Origin: Nocardia colli | GTDB taxonomy: Bacteria; Actinomycetota; Actinomycetes; Mycobacteriales; Mycobacteriaceae | Assembly (NCBI RefSeq): GCF_008704205.1 | Contig: NZ_VXLC01000029.1 | Span: forward strand, 97,230 to 161,229 | Reading direction: 5' to 3' | Length of the DNA: 64,000 bases | Shown here: in pieces, positions 45,030 through 54,011 of the stretch | Numbering within the stretch: the stretch's first letter is position 1 | Layout of the letters: every line of letters begins with the position of its first letter | Notes under the pieces: generated by a model | Seen by the model: only the letters and a program-made list of their open reading frames with translations | Database searches by the model: none | What the model was told of the DNA's origin: nothing | Program-made: the position numbers and the translations under genes

Positions 45030-45974
45030 TCAGGAAGCGGCCCGGTGGAAATGCTCGACCGCTTGCTGGACCCGTAGGCCGGCGGCGAAATCGGCGAGGG
45101 TAGAGCGGTGTCCGCGGATGGCGGCGGCGAATGCACTCAGTCGGGTGTGTTCGCTGCCGCGCGGCCCGCTCAGCGATACTTCCGCCCACGGACCGCCGTC
45201 GCTGATATGCAGCCGCGACCAGTCGGTGATCCGGTAGGAACGCTTGGTGCCGTACAGAATCCACTCGTAGGTTTCCGGTGTCGCGGCGACTCGGCCGGTG
45301 ATGGTGATCGGAGTTCCGCCGGCCGTGAAGGTGCCGAAGGCAGAGGTTTCGGCGGCGGTGCCGTACTGGATTCGGGTGGACACCGGAGTGAGCGGGCCGA
45401 GTAGACGGTCGGTGAGAAACACGTAGTGCGAACCGACTTCGCGCAGCAGGCCGCCTTGTTCGCGACCGGCGACCCAGCGGGCGTCTCTTTGGCAGGCTCG
45501 GGGCCAGGAGGGAAACGTGAATCGCATGTCCACGCCGACGATGTCGCCGGCCTCGCCGTCATTCACGGCTCGCCCTACCTCGGCCGCGGCCGCACGATCG
45601 GACAGGGTGAAGTTGAGCGCATTGACGACACCGGTCTCGGCGGCGACGCGGACCATCTCCGTGCCGTCCGTAAGTCGCACTGCCAGAGGCTTTTCCGAGA
45701 ACACGGCCTTACCTGCCGACATCGCCGGTATCGCGTAACCCGCGTGCGTATCCGGTGGTGAGGCGATGTAGAGGGCGTCGAGCCGAGCGTCCTCGGCCAG
45801 GGACGAGGGGTCTCGGCCGAGGTCAATGACCGAATGCTGGGCGCGAATCCGTTCGACGGCAGCCGGATTCGGATCGGCGGCCGCGACAACCTCGAAATCA
45901 GGATGCCGGTAAGCCACGTCGAGCATCTCGGTGCCCATCGCGCCGAGGCCGATGATGCCCAATTGGATCTTCAT
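45030..45974 (-). CDS. Gfo/Idh/MocA-family oxidoreductase
   Basis: The 314-residue protein has the N-terminal NAD(P) fold (LGIIGLGAMGTEMLDVAYRHP) and ALYIASPPDTHAGYAIPAM, with the EKPLAVRLTDG motif. Its lysine is the family's catalytic residue. A C-terminal alpha/beta dimer domain follows. It oxidises or reduces a sugar or cyclitol hydroxyl; the substrate is unknown. It is divergent from the LysR gene, which probably controls it; the start regions are 82 bases apart. Confidence 0.87.
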   Translation of the reverse strand: MKIQLGIIGLGAMGTEMLDVAYRHPDFEVVAAADPNPAAVERIRAQHSVIDLGRDPSSLAEDARLDALYIASPPDTHAGYAIPAMSAGKAVFSEKPLAVRLTDGTEMVRVAAETGVVNALNFTLSDRAAAAEVGRAVNDGEAGDIVGVDMRFTFPSWPRACQRDARWVAGREQGGLLREVGSHYVFLTDRLLGPLTPVSTRIQYGTAAETSAFGTFTAGGTPITITGRVAATPETYEWILYGTKRSYRITDWSRLHISDGGPWAEVSLSGPRGSEHTRLSAFAAAIRGHRSTLADFAAGLRVQQAVEHFHRAAS

Positions 45975-46027
45975 GTCGCTAGCTTGGTGTCCGGCTATAC
46001 GACAGCACAAGCGATGATTTCTTACGG

Positions 46028-46039
46028 ATGCTTAAGCAT
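46028..46039. promoter_or_regulatory. perfect palindrome in the LysR/oxidoreductase divergent promoter
   Basis: ATGCTTAAGCAT is a perfect 12-bp palindrome 17 bases before the LysR start and 54 bases before the oxidoreductase start. LysR proteins bind T-N11-A sites with interrupted dyads, so this is a candidate autoregulatory site. Confidence 0.55.
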
Positions 46040-46056
46040 GACTGTAGAATTCTGCG

Positions 46057-47001
46057 ATGCTCGACGTGCATCGATTGACAGTGCTCCGCTCGGTCGTGGA
46101 AAACGGCTCGATCCAAGGGGCGGCTACGCGGCTCGGCTACACGGCGTCCGCGATCAGTCAGCACATCGCCGCATTGCAACGGGAGACCGGAATGTCGTTG
46201 GTGGAGCGGCACGGACGCGGCATCCGGCCGACCGAGGCCGGACTGTTGCTCGCCGCCCACACCCGCCGGATACAAGATGAGGTCGCCCGCGCCGAAACCG
46301 CGCTCGCCGACCTGCGGGCCGGAAAGTCGCAGCGCCTGACGGTCCGCTACTTCGCCACCGCGGGTGCCGTGCTCATTCCGCCCGTCGTGTCGGAACTCGG
46401 CCTGAGGCATCCGGACGTGCGAGTAGCGCTCCGGCTGGGAAAGGGCTTGTCCGAGAACGAGTCCGCCGACGCGGAGATCATGGTCATCGACGACACCGTG
46501 CGCGTTCCCGCCGGTCTGCGCGTCCTGCCACTACTGGACGATCCCTTCGTCGCGGTGCTGCCGCCTGCCCATCCGCTCGCGGCGCAGGAGGTCATCGAGC
46601 TGGGGGAGTTGCGATCGGAACGCTGGATCGACAACGAATGGCCGAGCACTCTTTGCCGGGAGACAATGCTGAAGGCTTGCGGCGCGGCCGGATTCAGCCC
46701 GGACTTCGCCGTGGAAGCGCACGACTATGCCGCGGCCGTCGGCTTCGTCGCCGCGGGCCTCGGGGTGACGTTGATTCCGCGTCTCGCGCTCGGCGCCATT
46801 CCGACGACGTCGGCGGTCTACCGCCCGGTTGTCGGTCCGGTCCCGACGAGGAGGATCGTCGTGATCGTCAAAGCCGGAACCGAGTCCCAGCCGCCGCTGG
46901 CCACCTTCCTCGAACTACTTCGGCAAGCGGCCGGCGACCGCGGCGGCCGGACATTCTCCGGGTCTTCCCCTACGACGGCATCACCCCAGAGGGGTAGCTG
47001 A
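46057..47001 (+). CDS. LysR-family transcriptional regulator
   Basis: The 314-residue protein has an N-terminal winged HTH (VHRLTVLRSVVENGSIQGAATRLGYTASAISQHIAALQRE). A periplasmic-binding-protein-like effector domain starts at about residue 90. The final 25 residues are low-complexity. It is divergently oriented to the Gfo/Idh gene with the palindrome between. Confidence 0.9.
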   Translation: MLDVHRLTVLRSVVENGSIQGAATRLGYTASAISQHIAALQRETGMSLVERHGRGIRPTEAGLLLAAHTRRIQDEVARAETALADLRAGKSQRLTVRYFATAGAVLIPPVVSELGLRHPDVRVALRLGKGLSENESADAEIMVIDDTVRVPAGLRVLPLLDDPFVAVLPPAHPLAAQEVIELGELRSERWIDNEWPSTLCRETMLKACGAAGFSPDFAVEAHDYAAAVGFVAAGLGVTLIPRLALGAIPTTSAVYRPVVGPVPTRRIVVIVKAGTESQPPLATFLELLRQAAGDRGGRTFSGSSPTTASPQRGS

Positions 47002-47015
47002 GATCCCCTGATGAG

Positions 47016-48683
47016 GTGATGAACTCATGGGACCAATTCCATACGATGAGGGCCGTGTCTATCGCCCGCGCCGCTCGCTGCCGAGTCCTGCTCGTCGCCG
47101 GGTTGTGGATTCTGCTCGCGGCGGTGGGGATGGCACCGGCATTCGCCGACTCCGCGGCGGCGGGCGCGGATCTATCGGTGGCCCAGTCGCTCGGTGATCG
47201 GGAACTGACGATCGTGCTCCGGCGGGTCACGAGTGTTCCTGGTCCGTTGCGCGTGGACGTCGTCACGCATGCGGGCACGGCCGCCGGGAAGCTCACGCTC
47301 GCGGTGACGCCGACGGGAGCCGACTCGGACCTGCCCGCTCCGGGAGCGCCCACCGCCGACGCTGTTGTCGAACTCGGTGCGGAGCCGGGGATGTACTCGA
47401 CCACGCTCGACATGGATCGACCAGGTCCTTGGGAGCTGGCCGTCGGCGATGGGACCCGGGTGGCGCGAATCCCGTTCGTCGTGCCCGCGCAGGTCACCTC
47501 GCCACCGGAGCGGTTGGTCTATGTCGGATTCCTGATCGCCGGTGTGCTGCTGCCGGTTTCGGTGCTGATCGCGATGCGGGCCCGGCGCAGTGCGTGGGCG
47601 TTGATTCCGGCCGGTGGGATGGTCGCCGGAGTCGCGGTGTCGGTGACCGCCGCGTTGCTCTCGGCGTCGTTGCCGCTGCCGCCGCAACCCGGCAGTCAGC
47701 TCGATCCCACGGTCGGCAACGTCACCGATCCGTATTCGCTGAACCAGCCGATGATTTCGGACTTCTCTCGTCCGCCGGTCATTCTCACCGTCGAGGGTTC
47801 GGTAACCGCCGGTCGGGCAGGGGATCTCGATCTCGTGCTGATCGATGCGGCCACCGGAGCGTCTGTGGACGACCTGCTCGTGCACGACAGTGCGCTCATG
47901 CATCTGCTGATGGTTTCTCCGAGTGGTGGACTGTCGCACCTACATCCGATTCGAACCGGGCCCGGCCGCTATCAGGTTCACTTGACCGCCGCCGAGTCCG
48001 GTCGGTACGCGCTGTCGGCCGAATTGGCTCGGCGGGGTGGTGGTGTCCAGATGGTTCGTGCCGCAACCGGATTCACCGCCTTGCCGAATGATGCGAGTGG
48101 TGTGCCTCAGACATCCAGCACCCCAATGCATCTCGGCGGCAGTGACAAGTCCGCGTCGATGGTTCTCGCCGGAAATTCCATCACGGTGCGGACAACCGAA
48201 GCGGTGGTCGGAAAACCGACGACCGTCACCGCCGAAATCGGGGACAAGTCCGATCTGCAACCGTGGCTCGGCATGGTCGGCCACCTGATCATGGCCGGTC
48301 CGCTGCCCGATGGCGCTGCGGATATCGCTGCGGCCGTGCAGAACTCGACCGTCTGGGGGCATGCGCACTCGATGGGGCCGACATCGATGACCGGGATGGC
48401 GGACATGCCGGGAATGAGCGGACACGACATGGCCGGGATGCATGACATGCCTGGGATGAGTGGCGACGCCGCCGCAGGACGCGGGGTCATGCTCATGCCG
48501 CCGGTCAACGGCGAAAGCCCGCCCGATGAGACCGTGGCCGCGTACGGGCCCGATGTTCCGTTCACTTTCACGTTCCCCGTCGCGGGGCGATACCGGCTCT
48601 GGATCCAAGTCGAGCGGAACTACACCGTGCTCACCGTTCCTGTCGTGCTCGATGTCGTTGCGGCACAGAGGGAGCACCGATGA
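47016..48683 (+). CDS. exported membrane protein with a Met/His-rich metal-binding segment
   Basis: The 555-residue protein has a signal peptide (VLLVAGLWILLAAVGMAPAFA) and an extracytoplasmic domain of about 115 residues. Two membrane segments (residues about 170-215) and a second exported domain follow. Residues about 455-490 contain repeated Met/His/Asp/Gly motifs of the type MxxMPGMSGHDMAGMHDM, with few other residues. Such clusters bind Cu(I)/Cu(II) in CopA/CopC/PcoE-type proteins. No ATPase or transporter signature is seen. The start is uncertain (GTG 47016, ATG 47019 or ATG 47046); ATG 47046 directly precedes the signal peptide. Confidence 0.75.
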   Translation: MMNSWDQFHTMRAVSIARAARCRVLLVAGLWILLAAVGMAPAFADSAAAGADLSVAQSLGDRELTIVLRRVTSVPGPLRVDVVTHAGTAAGKLTLAVTPTGADSDLPAPGAPTADAVVELGAEPGMYSTTLDMDRPGPWELAVGDGTRVARIPFVVPAQVTSPPERLVYVGFLIAGVLLPVSVLIAMRARRSAWALIPAGGMVAGVAVSVTAALLSASLPLPPQPGSQLDPTVGNVTDPYSLNQPMISDFSRPPVILTVEGSVTAGRAGDLDLVLIDAATGASVDDLLVHDSALMHLLMVSPSGGLSHLHPIRTGPGRYQVHLTAAESGRYALSAELARRGGGVQMVRAATGFTALPNDASGVPQTSSTPMHLGGSDKSASMVLAGNSITVRTTEAVVGKPTTVTAEIGDKSDLQPWLGMVGHLIMAGPLPDGAADIAAAVQNSTVWGHAHSMGPTSMTGMADMPGMSGHDMAGMHDMPGMSGDAAAGRGVMLMPPVNGESPPDETVAAYGPDVPFTFTFPVAGRYRLWIQVERNYTVLTVPVVLDVVAAQREHR

Positions 48684-49099
48684 ACACATCCGGTCGGTCG
48701 CTGCGTATTGCCGGCGCAGTAGTCGTCGTGGTCGTGATCGCCGTCATCGGCTGGTTGGTCTGGCCGAACCCGCGCACTCCCGTCGTGCTGAAAACCGGTA
48801 CGGCCCAACATCTCGTGACCGTCACCATCGACAGTCTTCGACTCGGTGAAACGGCCGTGGACGTCACCGTCACCGACCGTGCAGGCTCCCCGGTAGACCA
48901 TGCGGCAGTACAGATTCAAGCGATCCAACCGCTCATGGGCCACGCCGGAGCGTCAGTTCCAGCCGCTGCCAACGGTTCCGGTCGCTTCCACGCCACGGCG
49001 GTATCGCTGATGATGACCGGCCCTTGGGAATTGCGCCTGTCCATCGACGCGCACCACGGCATCGACCAAGTCACCCTGCCACTGTGGGTCGGCGGCTGA
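48680..49099 (+). CDS. YtkA/FixH-like membrane-anchored protein
   Basis: The 139-residue protein has one N-terminal membrane anchor (RIAGAVVVVVVIAVIGWLVW) and a beta-rich exported domain. That domain matches the YtkA/FixH-like family in outline: VTVTDRAGSPVDHAAVQIQAIQPLMGHAGAS, then MTGPWELRLSIDAHHGIDQVTLPLWV. FixH proteins help metal delivery to copper oxidases. His and Met are conserved positions of this family. It overlaps the preceding stop (ATGA). Confidence 0.75.
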   Translation: MNTSGRSLRIAGAVVVVVVIAVIGWLVWPNPRTPVVLKTGTAQHLVTVTIDSLRLGETAVDVTVTDRAGSPVDHAAVQIQAIQPLMGHAGASVPAAANGSGRFHATAVSLMMTGPWELRLSIDAHHGIDQVTLPLWVGG

Positions 49100-49157
49100 G
49101 GGTCGCATGCGTATCGGCACGAACCACAGGAGCACGACACAGGAGGGACCGCTCGTC

Positions 49158-50300
49158 ATGAACAGCTCAGTAGCGTCCGGCACGATCGAAGGCGGCGGCG
49201 CGCCCCCGGCGACCGTGTCGGACAACAGTGCGGCGGCCCGCGCCGGGTCCTGGGGCGTGCTGGTCGGCACCGCCGTCACGTTGATCGGTCTCAGCTGGGA
49301 TATTCAGTGGCACAACGACGTCGGCCCCGACACCTTCTTCACGCTGCCGCACCTGTTCCTGTATTCCGGCAGCGCGATCTCCGGTTTCGCCAGCCTCGCC
49401 ATGGTGCTCATCGCCACCTTCGCCCAGCGCGCCGGACGGCCCGTGCCCGCGATGGGTGGCGCCCCGATCCGCGTGTTCGGCAGCAACCTCACCGCCCCGC
49501 TCGGTTACATGGTCGCCGGCGCAGGCGCCGCGTTGTTCCTGCTCTACGGCCTGCTCGATATGCAGTGGCATTCGATCTACGGCTTCGACGCGGTGCTGAA
49601 CACCCCCTCGCACGTCGCGCTGTTCCTGTCCATCACGCTCACCATGATCGGCAGCATCATGGTCTTCGCGTCGCATCGTGATCATCGCTGGGGTCAGTTC
49701 GGCATCGTCCTGGCCATCCCGATCATGATCACCTTCGCCCCGATCCTCACCCAGGCGCTGGACAACTTCGAACTGCCCATCGACTCGACCATCCTCGGCG
49801 TCCTGTTCTTCGGGCCGATGCTGCTCGTCCTCGGTGCCGCCGCGCTGGCCCGGCCCGGTGCGGCGATCGCCATCGCGCTCGCCCTCGGGCTCATCCAGGC
49901 GATCCTGTGGTGGTTCTCGCCGTGGGCCGCGGAGGTGTACGCGTCGTCGATCGGGCTGCCGCTGCGCGACGGTCTCGGGTCTCGTCCGCCGTCGCTGCCC
50001 GCCATCATGCCGATGTTCCTGATCATCGCCGCCGTCGCCGTGGAGGGTCTGTTCCTGCTCGCCCGCACTCGCGGCTACGACCCGAACAAGATCGTGTTGG
50101 TTGCCGGTCTGGTGACGGGTGTCGTTGTCGGACTTACCTTTCCGGTGCAATTGCAGATCACCCATTTCTTCTCCGGCATCGCGGCCAAGGACGTCGTGCT
50201 GTCGACCGTCGTCGCCATACCGCTCGGCCTCCTCGCCGGCTTCCTGGCCGGCCGCTTCACCCGCATGCTGCCCGCGCCCGCAACGGAGATCGCCCGATGA
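49158..50300 (+). CDS. polytopic membrane protein with duplicated His motifs
   Basis: The protein has about 380 residues and eight or more membrane segments. Two related motifs stand out: WDIQWHNDVGPDTFFTLPHLF near residue 55 and LDMQWHSIYGFDAVLNTPSHV near residue 135. Each carries Trp-His and a second His 14-15 residues on, probably a duplicated metal or haem site. No known family was recognised. ATG 49158 is preferred because GGAGGG lies upstream; an earlier ATG at 49107 is in frame. It is the third gene of the operon. Confidence 0.7.
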   Translation: MNSSVASGTIEGGGAPPATVSDNSAAARAGSWGVLVGTAVTLIGLSWDIQWHNDVGPDTFFTLPHLFLYSGSAISGFASLAMVLIATFAQRAGRPVPAMGGAPIRVFGSNLTAPLGYMVAGAGAALFLLYGLLDMQWHSIYGFDAVLNTPSHVALFLSITLTMIGSIMVFASHRDHRWGQFGIVLAIPIMITFAPILTQALDNFELPIDSTILGVLFFGPMLLVLGAAALARPGAAIAIALALGLIQAILWWFSPWAAEVYASSIGLPLRDGLGSRPPSLPAIMPMFLIIAAVAVEGLFLLARTRGYDPNKIVLVAGLVTGVVVGLTFPVQLQITHFFSGIAAKDVVLSTVVAIPLGLLAGFLAGRFTRMLPAPATEIAR

Positions 50301-50842
50301 CCACACTGCGCAAGCTCGCCCTCACCGTGCTGGCGGCGATCACCCTCTCCTTCGTCGCGATCGCCCCCGCCTCCGCCTACGCCCCCGTCGACATCGTGCA
50401 CACCGAACGCGTCCAAGTCGGCCCCTACGCCATGACCGTCGGCTTCTCCACCTGGCCCATCCGCGCCATGAAGTCCCTCGACTTCACCTTCATGCCGGAG
50501 GGCGGCATCGCCGACAAATCCGGGACATATCGCATCGCCGGCCCCGCCTACCATTCCTGGAAACGCGGCGCCCCCTTCGTCCGCCACCCGCGCAAACGCG
50601 ACTCCTGGGGTCTCGACATCCTCGCCATCAACGACCCCGGCAACTACAGCTTCATCTTCACCCTCGATGGCCCGCTCGGCCACGGCGAAGGCACCCTCGA
50701 CGGCATCCACGTTGCCGACCAGCCAGGCCCGCCCCTGCCCCTGAGCTGGACAATCGCCTCCCTGCCCCTGCTCGGCCTGATCGCCTTCCTCGCCGTCTGC
50801 TGGCGCCGCACCCGCCCCGCCCGCCAACCATTACCCCTCTAA
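50297..50842 (+). CDS. exported protein with C-terminal membrane anchor
   Basis: The 181-residue protein starts with a signal peptide (LTVLAAITLSFVAIAPASAYA). It has a beta-rich domain (YAMTVGFSTWPIRAMKSLDFTFMPEGG) and a C-terminal hydrophobic helix (ASLPLLGLIAFLAVCW) with a positive tail. It overlaps the preceding stop (ATGA). A copper-related envelope role is inferred only from the operon. Confidence 0.7.
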   Translation: MTTLRKLALTVLAAITLSFVAIAPASAYAPVDIVHTERVQVGPYAMTVGFSTWPIRAMKSLDFTFMPEGGIADKSGTYRIAGPAYHSWKRGAPFVRHPRKRDSWGLDILAINDPGNYSFIFTLDGPLGHGEGTLDGIHVADQPGPPLPLSWTIASLPLLGLIAFLAVCWRRTRPARQPLPL

Positions 50843-50871
50843 ACCGGCAACCCTCCGGCTACCCTGCATAA

Positions 50872-51633
50872 ATGATCCTGTTCCTGCTGCCCGACCACGA
50901 CTACGACCCCACCGAATCCGCGGTCCCGTGGGCAGCCCTACAGGACGCCGGCATCCCCGCCCGCTTCGCCACCCCCGAAGGACGAGTAGCCCTGGCCGAC
51001 GACCGCCTCGTCGAAAAGGGCTTCTCCTTCCTCTCACCCCTCCTCATGACCCGCCCCGCCGCCCTCCACGCCTACGACCGAATGCGCGAAGACCCCCACT
51101 TCCAATCCCCCTTCGCCTATTCCGACGTAATCGACTCCGAAGTCACCGGCGTAGTAGTCCCCGGCGGCCACGCCCCCGGCATGAAATCGATGCTCGAATC
51201 CGCCACAGCCCAAACCATTTTCGCCCGAGCTCTACTCGCCGAAAAACCAGTAGCCGCCGTTTGCCACGGAGTGTTGCTCGCCGCCAGAGCTATAGACCCT
51301 GCAACCGGCCTGTCAGTCTTGCACGACCGCCAAACCACCGCGGTAACAGCAACTCTAGAACTCTCCGCCTGGAACCTAACCCGCCTTCGCCTAGGCACCT
51401 ACTACCGCACCTACCCTCAAACCGTCCAAGCAGAAGTCACAGCCGCCCTACGCAACCCCAACCAATTCAAACGCGGCCCCCTACTCCCACAACGAGACTC
51501 CCCAACCCACCCCAACCGCGGCTTCACAGTCCGAGACCGCAACTACATCTCCGCCCGCTGGCCCGGCGACTGCCACCGCCTCGCCACCGAGTACCGAGAC
51601 TTGGTGCTAGAGAACCGAAATGCCTCACGCTGA
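50872..51633 (+). CDS. DJ-1/PfpI-type glutamine amidotransferase-like protein
   Basis: The 253-residue protein has the type 1 amidotransferase-like fold. SEVTGVVVPGGHAPGM precedes the nucleophile elbow PVAAVCHGVLLAARAI (Cys in CHG). This is the DJ-1/PfpI pattern. Enzymes of this family include proteases, glyoxalases and chaperones. Which applies cannot be told. It starts 30 bases after the operon stop and may be co-transcribed. Codon use in its last 200 bases is less GC-biased, near the edge of the accessory region. Confidence 0.82.
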   Translation: MILFLLPDHDYDPTESAVPWAALQDAGIPARFATPEGRVALADDRLVEKGFSFLSPLLMTRPAALHAYDRMREDPHFQSPFAYSDVIDSEVTGVVVPGGHAPGMKSMLESATAQTIFARALLAEKPVAAVCHGVLLAARAIDPATGLSVLHDRQTTAVTATLELSAWNLTRLRLGTYYRTYPQTVQAEVTAALRNPNQFKRGPLLPQRDSPTHPNRGFTVRDRNYISARWPGDCHRLATEYRDLVLENRNASR

Positions 51634-51970
51634 ATGGTGACAGACCTGGCAGTCAATCAAAGGTCTACCGAGGTAACACCGACAGCCGAAGAGTAGTCTA
51701 TTTGGGCGGGGATAGTAGTTTAGAGTTTTGCCTCGGACGACCCGGCTGCTGCGGTGCTTGCAGGCGTCTGTATTTAGTCCGGAGAGGCAAGTCCAAGGGG
51801 TCTGCATAGCGCCAAGCTCAGGGGGATGCACTACATTGCAGGCTGCGACGGATCTGTCGCTGGGTCCGCTATGATCGGAACCCTCAGATGCCTTGATTTG
51901 TATAGAGTCTCGCTTATAAGCTGGGCTATAGTTCGATTCTGTTGGCGCGGTATGTGATATCCGAATGCAT
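51634..51970. other. gene-poor AT-richer stretch at the edge of an accessory region
   Basis: No coding frame of family character crosses this stretch. The base composition shifts visibly to more A/T. A GTTCGATTC string at 51931 resembles a tRNA T-loop, but a full cloverleaf could not be built. Confidence 0.4.
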
Positions 51971-53221
51971 TCAGATCAACTGGCCAGTATTTTGATTACT
52001 GCTCTGCGTCGCACCGTTAACTCCCCGAATCCGCAAGCCAACTTCGGAATCCGGATTGTTGATCGCTTCATAGACCTTGTGGCCAGAGTCGCGAGCGCCG
52101 CCAGCCCAGCTAACTCCTCTGCCTGTCTCTTTGGCGGCGATGCCTCCCCAGTACTTCAACTCGCGCTCCCATCGGATCGGGGAGAGGAGCAATGACAGAT
52201 CCTCGTCGGACAGTCTATCGTTGACGCACCACGACATTGAGTGGTGGATTGTCGCTCCTAGTCCCGCAAGCACTGCTGGGGACGAGATTGCAGACTTCGC
52301 CTGGAATTCGTCTGTGAACTGTTGAAGGATGACGCTCAGCTTCTCAATGGTCTCCCTTTTGACAACCTTCATATCGGTACCATCGGGGAGGTCGTCAATC
52401 TCGACGTCTCCCGAGGCCGCGTGGATGCCCGCTTTACCGAGAATCGTTGTCACAACCAAGGTGCGGACGCCCGACAGGGTCATCCATTCAGCGGACTTCG
52501 AGGCCACCTGCCGCTTACCGGTGAGGACAAGCTTGTTTAGCGGTGTCGACTCACCTTCTATCTCCACGACCGTGCCGTCCACGAGCGCCTGTGCGACGCC
52601 GGTTGCGAAATCGCGCATATCCATTGATAGTGCGAGCGATTTGTCGACTGGCACGCCCTTCAGGTTGCGGTCGTGGAAGATCTGACGAGCCGACAGTGTG
52701 CTGATGCCGTGGTAGATCTCAAATGCCACGATTGCTTGATCTAACCCGTCCTCCTCCAGCCCGTACGTCTTGGCGTTCCTCCTGATTCGATGCAACGCAG
52801 TGATCTGAGTCTCGCCGTCGATTGCGATGAGTCCATCGCGGATCGGAAGGAATGCGGAGCCGTTCTCCTCGATCACAAGGGGACGCGGGCACCAGAGCGT
52901 GACGGGTGGGATCGACCAGGCGTCGCCAAACTCGCCGCTTAGCCCTTCGCCGATGTACGCAGCGTAGTGGGCAATGTTCTTGGATTTGGGGCTGGCGGCA
53001 GTTCCGATCACCCGTTGGACTTCAGCACGCATCCGCGCGTATCCGTCTTGTTCCGCACCGGTTTTCGCGTCACGGGCGGCATCCTGTTCGACCTTCATGG
53101 GGTCGTTGACCATGTGCAAGAGGTTCTCTATGTCCACCACACCGATCGCGACGTGGTCGCGTACTGGCATCAGCTTGATGGGAAAACCTGTTGAGACGGG
53201 CTTGAGCTGCTCGCGTGACAC
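51971..53221 (-). CDS. DndB-like DGQHR-domain protein (orphan)
   Basis: The 416-residue protein has the DGQHR/DndB arrangement. IAIDGETQITALHRI stands in place of DGQHR-xxA, and ARQIFHDRNLKGVPVDKSLALSMDMRD follows, a typical DndB pattern (F/Nx-K-x-V-x-x-S-L). DndB is the regulator of DNA phosphorothioate modification. No dndACDE or restriction gene is nearby, so it may be a stand-alone relative acting on nucleotides or DNA. GTG 53221 is chosen because GGAAGGG is upstream; a longer GTG at 53296 is in frame. Codon use is less GC-biased than neighbours. Confidence 0.75.
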   Translation of the reverse strand: MSREQLKPVSTGFPIKLMPVRDHVAIGVVDIENLLHMVNDPMKVEQDAARDAKTGAEQDGYARMRAEVQRVIGTAASPKSKNIAHYAAYIGEGLSGEFGDAWSIPPVTLWCPRPLVIEENGSAFLPIRDGLIAIDGETQITALHRIRRNAKTYGLEEDGLDQAIVAFEIYHGISTLSARQIFHDRNLKGVPVDKSLALSMDMRDFATGVAQALVDGTVVEIEGESTPLNKLVLTGKRQVASKSAEWMTLSGVRTLVVTTILGKAGIHAASGDVEIDDLPDGTDMKVVKRETIEKLSVILQQFTDEFQAKSAISSPAVLAGLGATIHHSMSWCVNDRLSDEDLSLLLSPIRWERELKYWGGIAAKETGRGVSWAGGARDSGHKVYEAINNPDSEVGLRIRGVNGATQSSNQNTGQLI

Positions 53222-53393
53222 GTAAGTCCCTTCCGGGGCCTGTTTTTGGCCATCGACACCACTGGATCGGGCACCAGGATAGCAGCACGTGGCCAACCGC
53301 GGTTAGGTAATTTGGGTGAAAACTGCCGCCGCAGATCGACCTCCTGCCGCAAGTTGAGTACCAACAGGTCGGTTGCAACTCAGAGGTTTCCGC

Positions 53394-53528
53394 TCACCTG
53401 GGGATTTCCAGGACTGGTACCTCAATCGCGATGGAGGTCTTGATCGAGTTCGCCGCGGTAAGCGCTCGGATCGCTAACCGCGGTTGCATCATCTCGATGG
53501 GATTCTTGTGCAGGATTGCCTCTGTCAT
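53394..53528 (-). CDS. possible small protein (44 residues)
   Basis: The frame from ATG 53528 to TGA 53394-53396 has AGGAAG directly upstream. Composition (IEMMQPRLAIRALTAANS) is protein-like. It stands about 170 bases upstream of the DGQHR gene on the same strand. No family is known, and it could be spurious. Confidence 0.3.
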   Translation of the reverse strand: MTEAILHKNPIEMMQPRLAIRALTAANSIKTSIAIEVPVLEIPR

Positions 53529-53798
53529 GACTTCCTGGCGTTCTGATTGGCGACATCGATTGCGTACTTGCTAGATCTGAATTCTACCGATCATCGGTCA
53601 GTTCATGTACACTCGCCAACGTTCAGATGAAGTCATGTCTGAACGCTGAAATCTCAACTCGCACTGACCTGTTCGTTGGGTCAGAAACGGGCGAACCGCT
53701 CCGAGTGGCGGCAGCCGAGGCCTCCGTGTGTGACTCAGGGTGGTGTCGCCTGCCGCCACTCGGCGACAGGTTCCCTGCGAGTTCAGATGGAGGTCCCG

Positions 53799-54011
53799 GT
53801 GAAGGAGATCCCGACGCCGGATGCGTTCCGCCGCAGGCGGAACAACACTAGGAGACAGGGAGGCAAGCTCAAAAGTCGCCTTGAGGTCGCGGGGTTGGTA
53901 ATCGGCGTTGTCGGCCTGATCGTCAAACTTGCCGATCAGATTACCGCGAGCTCGACGGTCCACGAGACCGCCGAGCTGGCAGCTAGAGCACTGAATATGA
54001 TCTTCGGATAG
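53799..54011 (+). CDS. possible small single-span membrane protein (70 residues)
   Basis: GTG 53799 follows GGAGG by five bases. The protein has a basic N-terminus (FRRRRNNTRRQGGKLKSR), a hydrophobic segment (LEVAGLVIGVVGLIVKLA) and an amphipathic end. This looks like a small membrane protein or holin-like toxin, but there is no family match. It lies in the accessory stretch with no close partner. Confidence 0.4.
   Translation: MKEIPTPDAFRRRRNNTRRQGGKLKSRLEVAGLVIGVVGLIVKLADQITASSTVHETAELAARALNMIFG

Noticed and set aside
51931..51940. GTTCGATTC string resembling a tRNA T-loop
   Set aside because: No acceptor stem, anticodon arm or matching T-stem could be assembled around it.
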